Below, piece after piece: positions 4,779 through 5,378 of a DNA stretch of 5,378 nt. A program made the translations under genes and the position numbers. This DNA comes from an uncultured bacterium (GTDB taxonomy: Bacteria > Actinomycetota > Coriobacteriia > Coriobacteriales > Coriobacteriaceae), in assembly GCA_905215945.1 (NCBI GenBank), contig CAJMRZ010000121.1, positions 1-5,378 on the forward strand, in the 5' to 3' direction. The first letter of the stretch is position 1, and each line of letters begins with the position of its first letter. The notes under the pieces were generated by a model that was not told where the DNA came from, made no database searches, and saw only the letters and a list, made by a program, of their open reading frames with translations.

Positions 4779-5378
4779 CATGACGCTGTTTATCGCATCG
4801 CTTGCCGTCTCGTGCATCGGTGCGCTCGCCTCGGTTCTGCTGATCAAGGCCGATAACGCCGCCAAGACCGCCGGCTGCCTGACCGGCGCCGTCGCGGCCG
4901 TGCTGTCGTTCATCGCGGGCCTCGAGGCCGTGCTTGGCGACGTTTCGTCCCTCAACACGGTCTTCTTTTTCCCGTTCGCCCGTCTCGAGCTCTTGCTCAA
5001 CGGCCTTGCGGGCCTGATCGTGGTCCTCATCTCAATCCTCGCCTTTGCGGGCTTCATCTACGGTCTGTCCTACTTCGATGAGTACCCGGGCAAGGTCGGG
5101 CGCGCCGGTTTCTTCATGAACCCCTTCGTCGCCTCGATGATGCTCGTCATCACCGCCGACAACGTGTTCTGGTTCCTGGTCGCCTTTGAGCTCATGTCCC
5201 TTACGAGCTACTTCCTTGTCGTTATCGAGGAGAACAAGAACTCCATTAGGGGCGGTTGGCTCTACTTCGTCATCGCGCACGTGGGCTTTGTCCTTATCAT
5301 GGCGATCTTCCTGCTCATGACCAACGGCGTGGGCGGTTCCTTCAGCTTCAGTGATTTCCGTACGCATGACTTTGGACC
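4771..5378 (+). CDS. hyfB: HyfB, proton-pumping-type membrane subunit of hydrogenase-4 (5' part, cut by window end)
   Basis: Open to the window edge: 202 complete codons of a protein that is about 670 residues in E. coli. Six hydrophobic segments are visible at about 4-26, 33-52, 77-99, 112-128, 131-151 and 161-183. FMNPFVASMM (115-124), DNVFWFLVAFELMSLTSYFLV (130-150), the SI-GG-LYF-IAH pattern (158-170) and the later F-DFRT match recalled E. coli HyfB closely. HyfB is related to the complex I antiporter-like subunits NuoL/M/N. Glu140 in FELMSL corresponds to the conserved transmembrane glutamate of that family; the lysine expected in TM7 is beyond the window. The ATG at 4771 follows AAGGGAG (4756-4762) by 8 nt and overlaps the end of hyfA. 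The remaining hyf subunits, including the [NiFe] large subunit, should follow downstream. Confidence 0.93.
   Translation, partial: MDSMTLFIASLAVSCIGALASVLLIKADNAAKTAGCLTGAVAAVLSFIAGLEAVLGDVSSLNTVFFFPFARLELLLNGLAGLIVVLISILAFAGFIYGLSYFDEYPGKVGRAGFFMNPFVASMMLVITADNVFWFLVAFELMSLTSYFLVVIEENKNSIRGGWLYFVIAHVGFVLIMAIFLLMTNGVGGSFSFSDFRTHDFG

Noticed and set aside
4140..5057. 305-residue minus-strand frame across hyfA and the start of hyfB
   Set aside because: It spans two well-supported plus-strand genes and looks like low-complexity antisense translation with no family features.
5032..5367. Minus-strand frame opposite hyfB
   Set aside because: It is a charged shadow of a hydrophobic membrane protein coded on the plus strand.

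Overview
The window carries the start of a formate hydrogenlyase (FHL) locus, preceded by a divergent toxin-antitoxin pair. The coding sequence is GC-rich and strong AGGAGG-type ribosome sites precede most genes. An FHL-2 (hyf-type) locus with a selenocysteine formate dehydrogenase, next to a RelB/DinJ plus PIN pair, suggests a gut anaerobe of the Coriobacteriia (Collinsella-like actinobacteria). That assignment is an inference from sequence style and gene content, not a search result.

Layout. Positions 1-43 are a G-rich tract with a possible stem-loop. On the minus strand, a RelB/DinJ-type antitoxin (513-836) and a PIN-domain protein (44-520) overlap by 8 nt. An AT-rich intergenic region of about 430 bp (837-1265) follows. 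It contains several inverted repeats, including four copies of the heptamer TGCAATA in either orientation, and a run of stem-loops just before the first plus-strand gene. On the plus strand come hydN-like (1266-1784, a four-cluster ferredoxin), fdhF (1860-4082, 740 residues, with an in-frame TGA read as selenocysteine at residue 140), a strong intrinsic-terminator-like hairpin (4104-4146), hyfA (4161-4778, a second four-cluster ferredoxin) and the 5' part of hyfB (4771 to beyond the window end, a membrane subunit related to NuoL/M/N).

How the genes work together. FdhF oxidises formate to CO2 at a Mo- or W-bis-MGD/selenocysteine site. Electrons pass through its own 4Fe-4S cluster to the HyfA/HydN-type ferredoxins, then to a membrane-anchored [NiFe] hydrogenase that makes H2. 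The hydrogenase subunits would lie beyond the right edge; HyfB is the first membrane subunit. In E. coli, fdhF, hydN and the hyf operon are at separate loci, whereas here they are consecutive.

Most notable: (1) the UGA/SECIS recoding, which conventional gene calling would split into two ORFs; (2) a terminator whose U-tract ends one base before the hyfA ribosome-binding site, leaving no room for a promoter; (3) a structured, unassigned leader upstream of hydN; (4) the TGCAATA repeats; (5) a PIN protein that seems to lack two of the usual acidic active-site residues.
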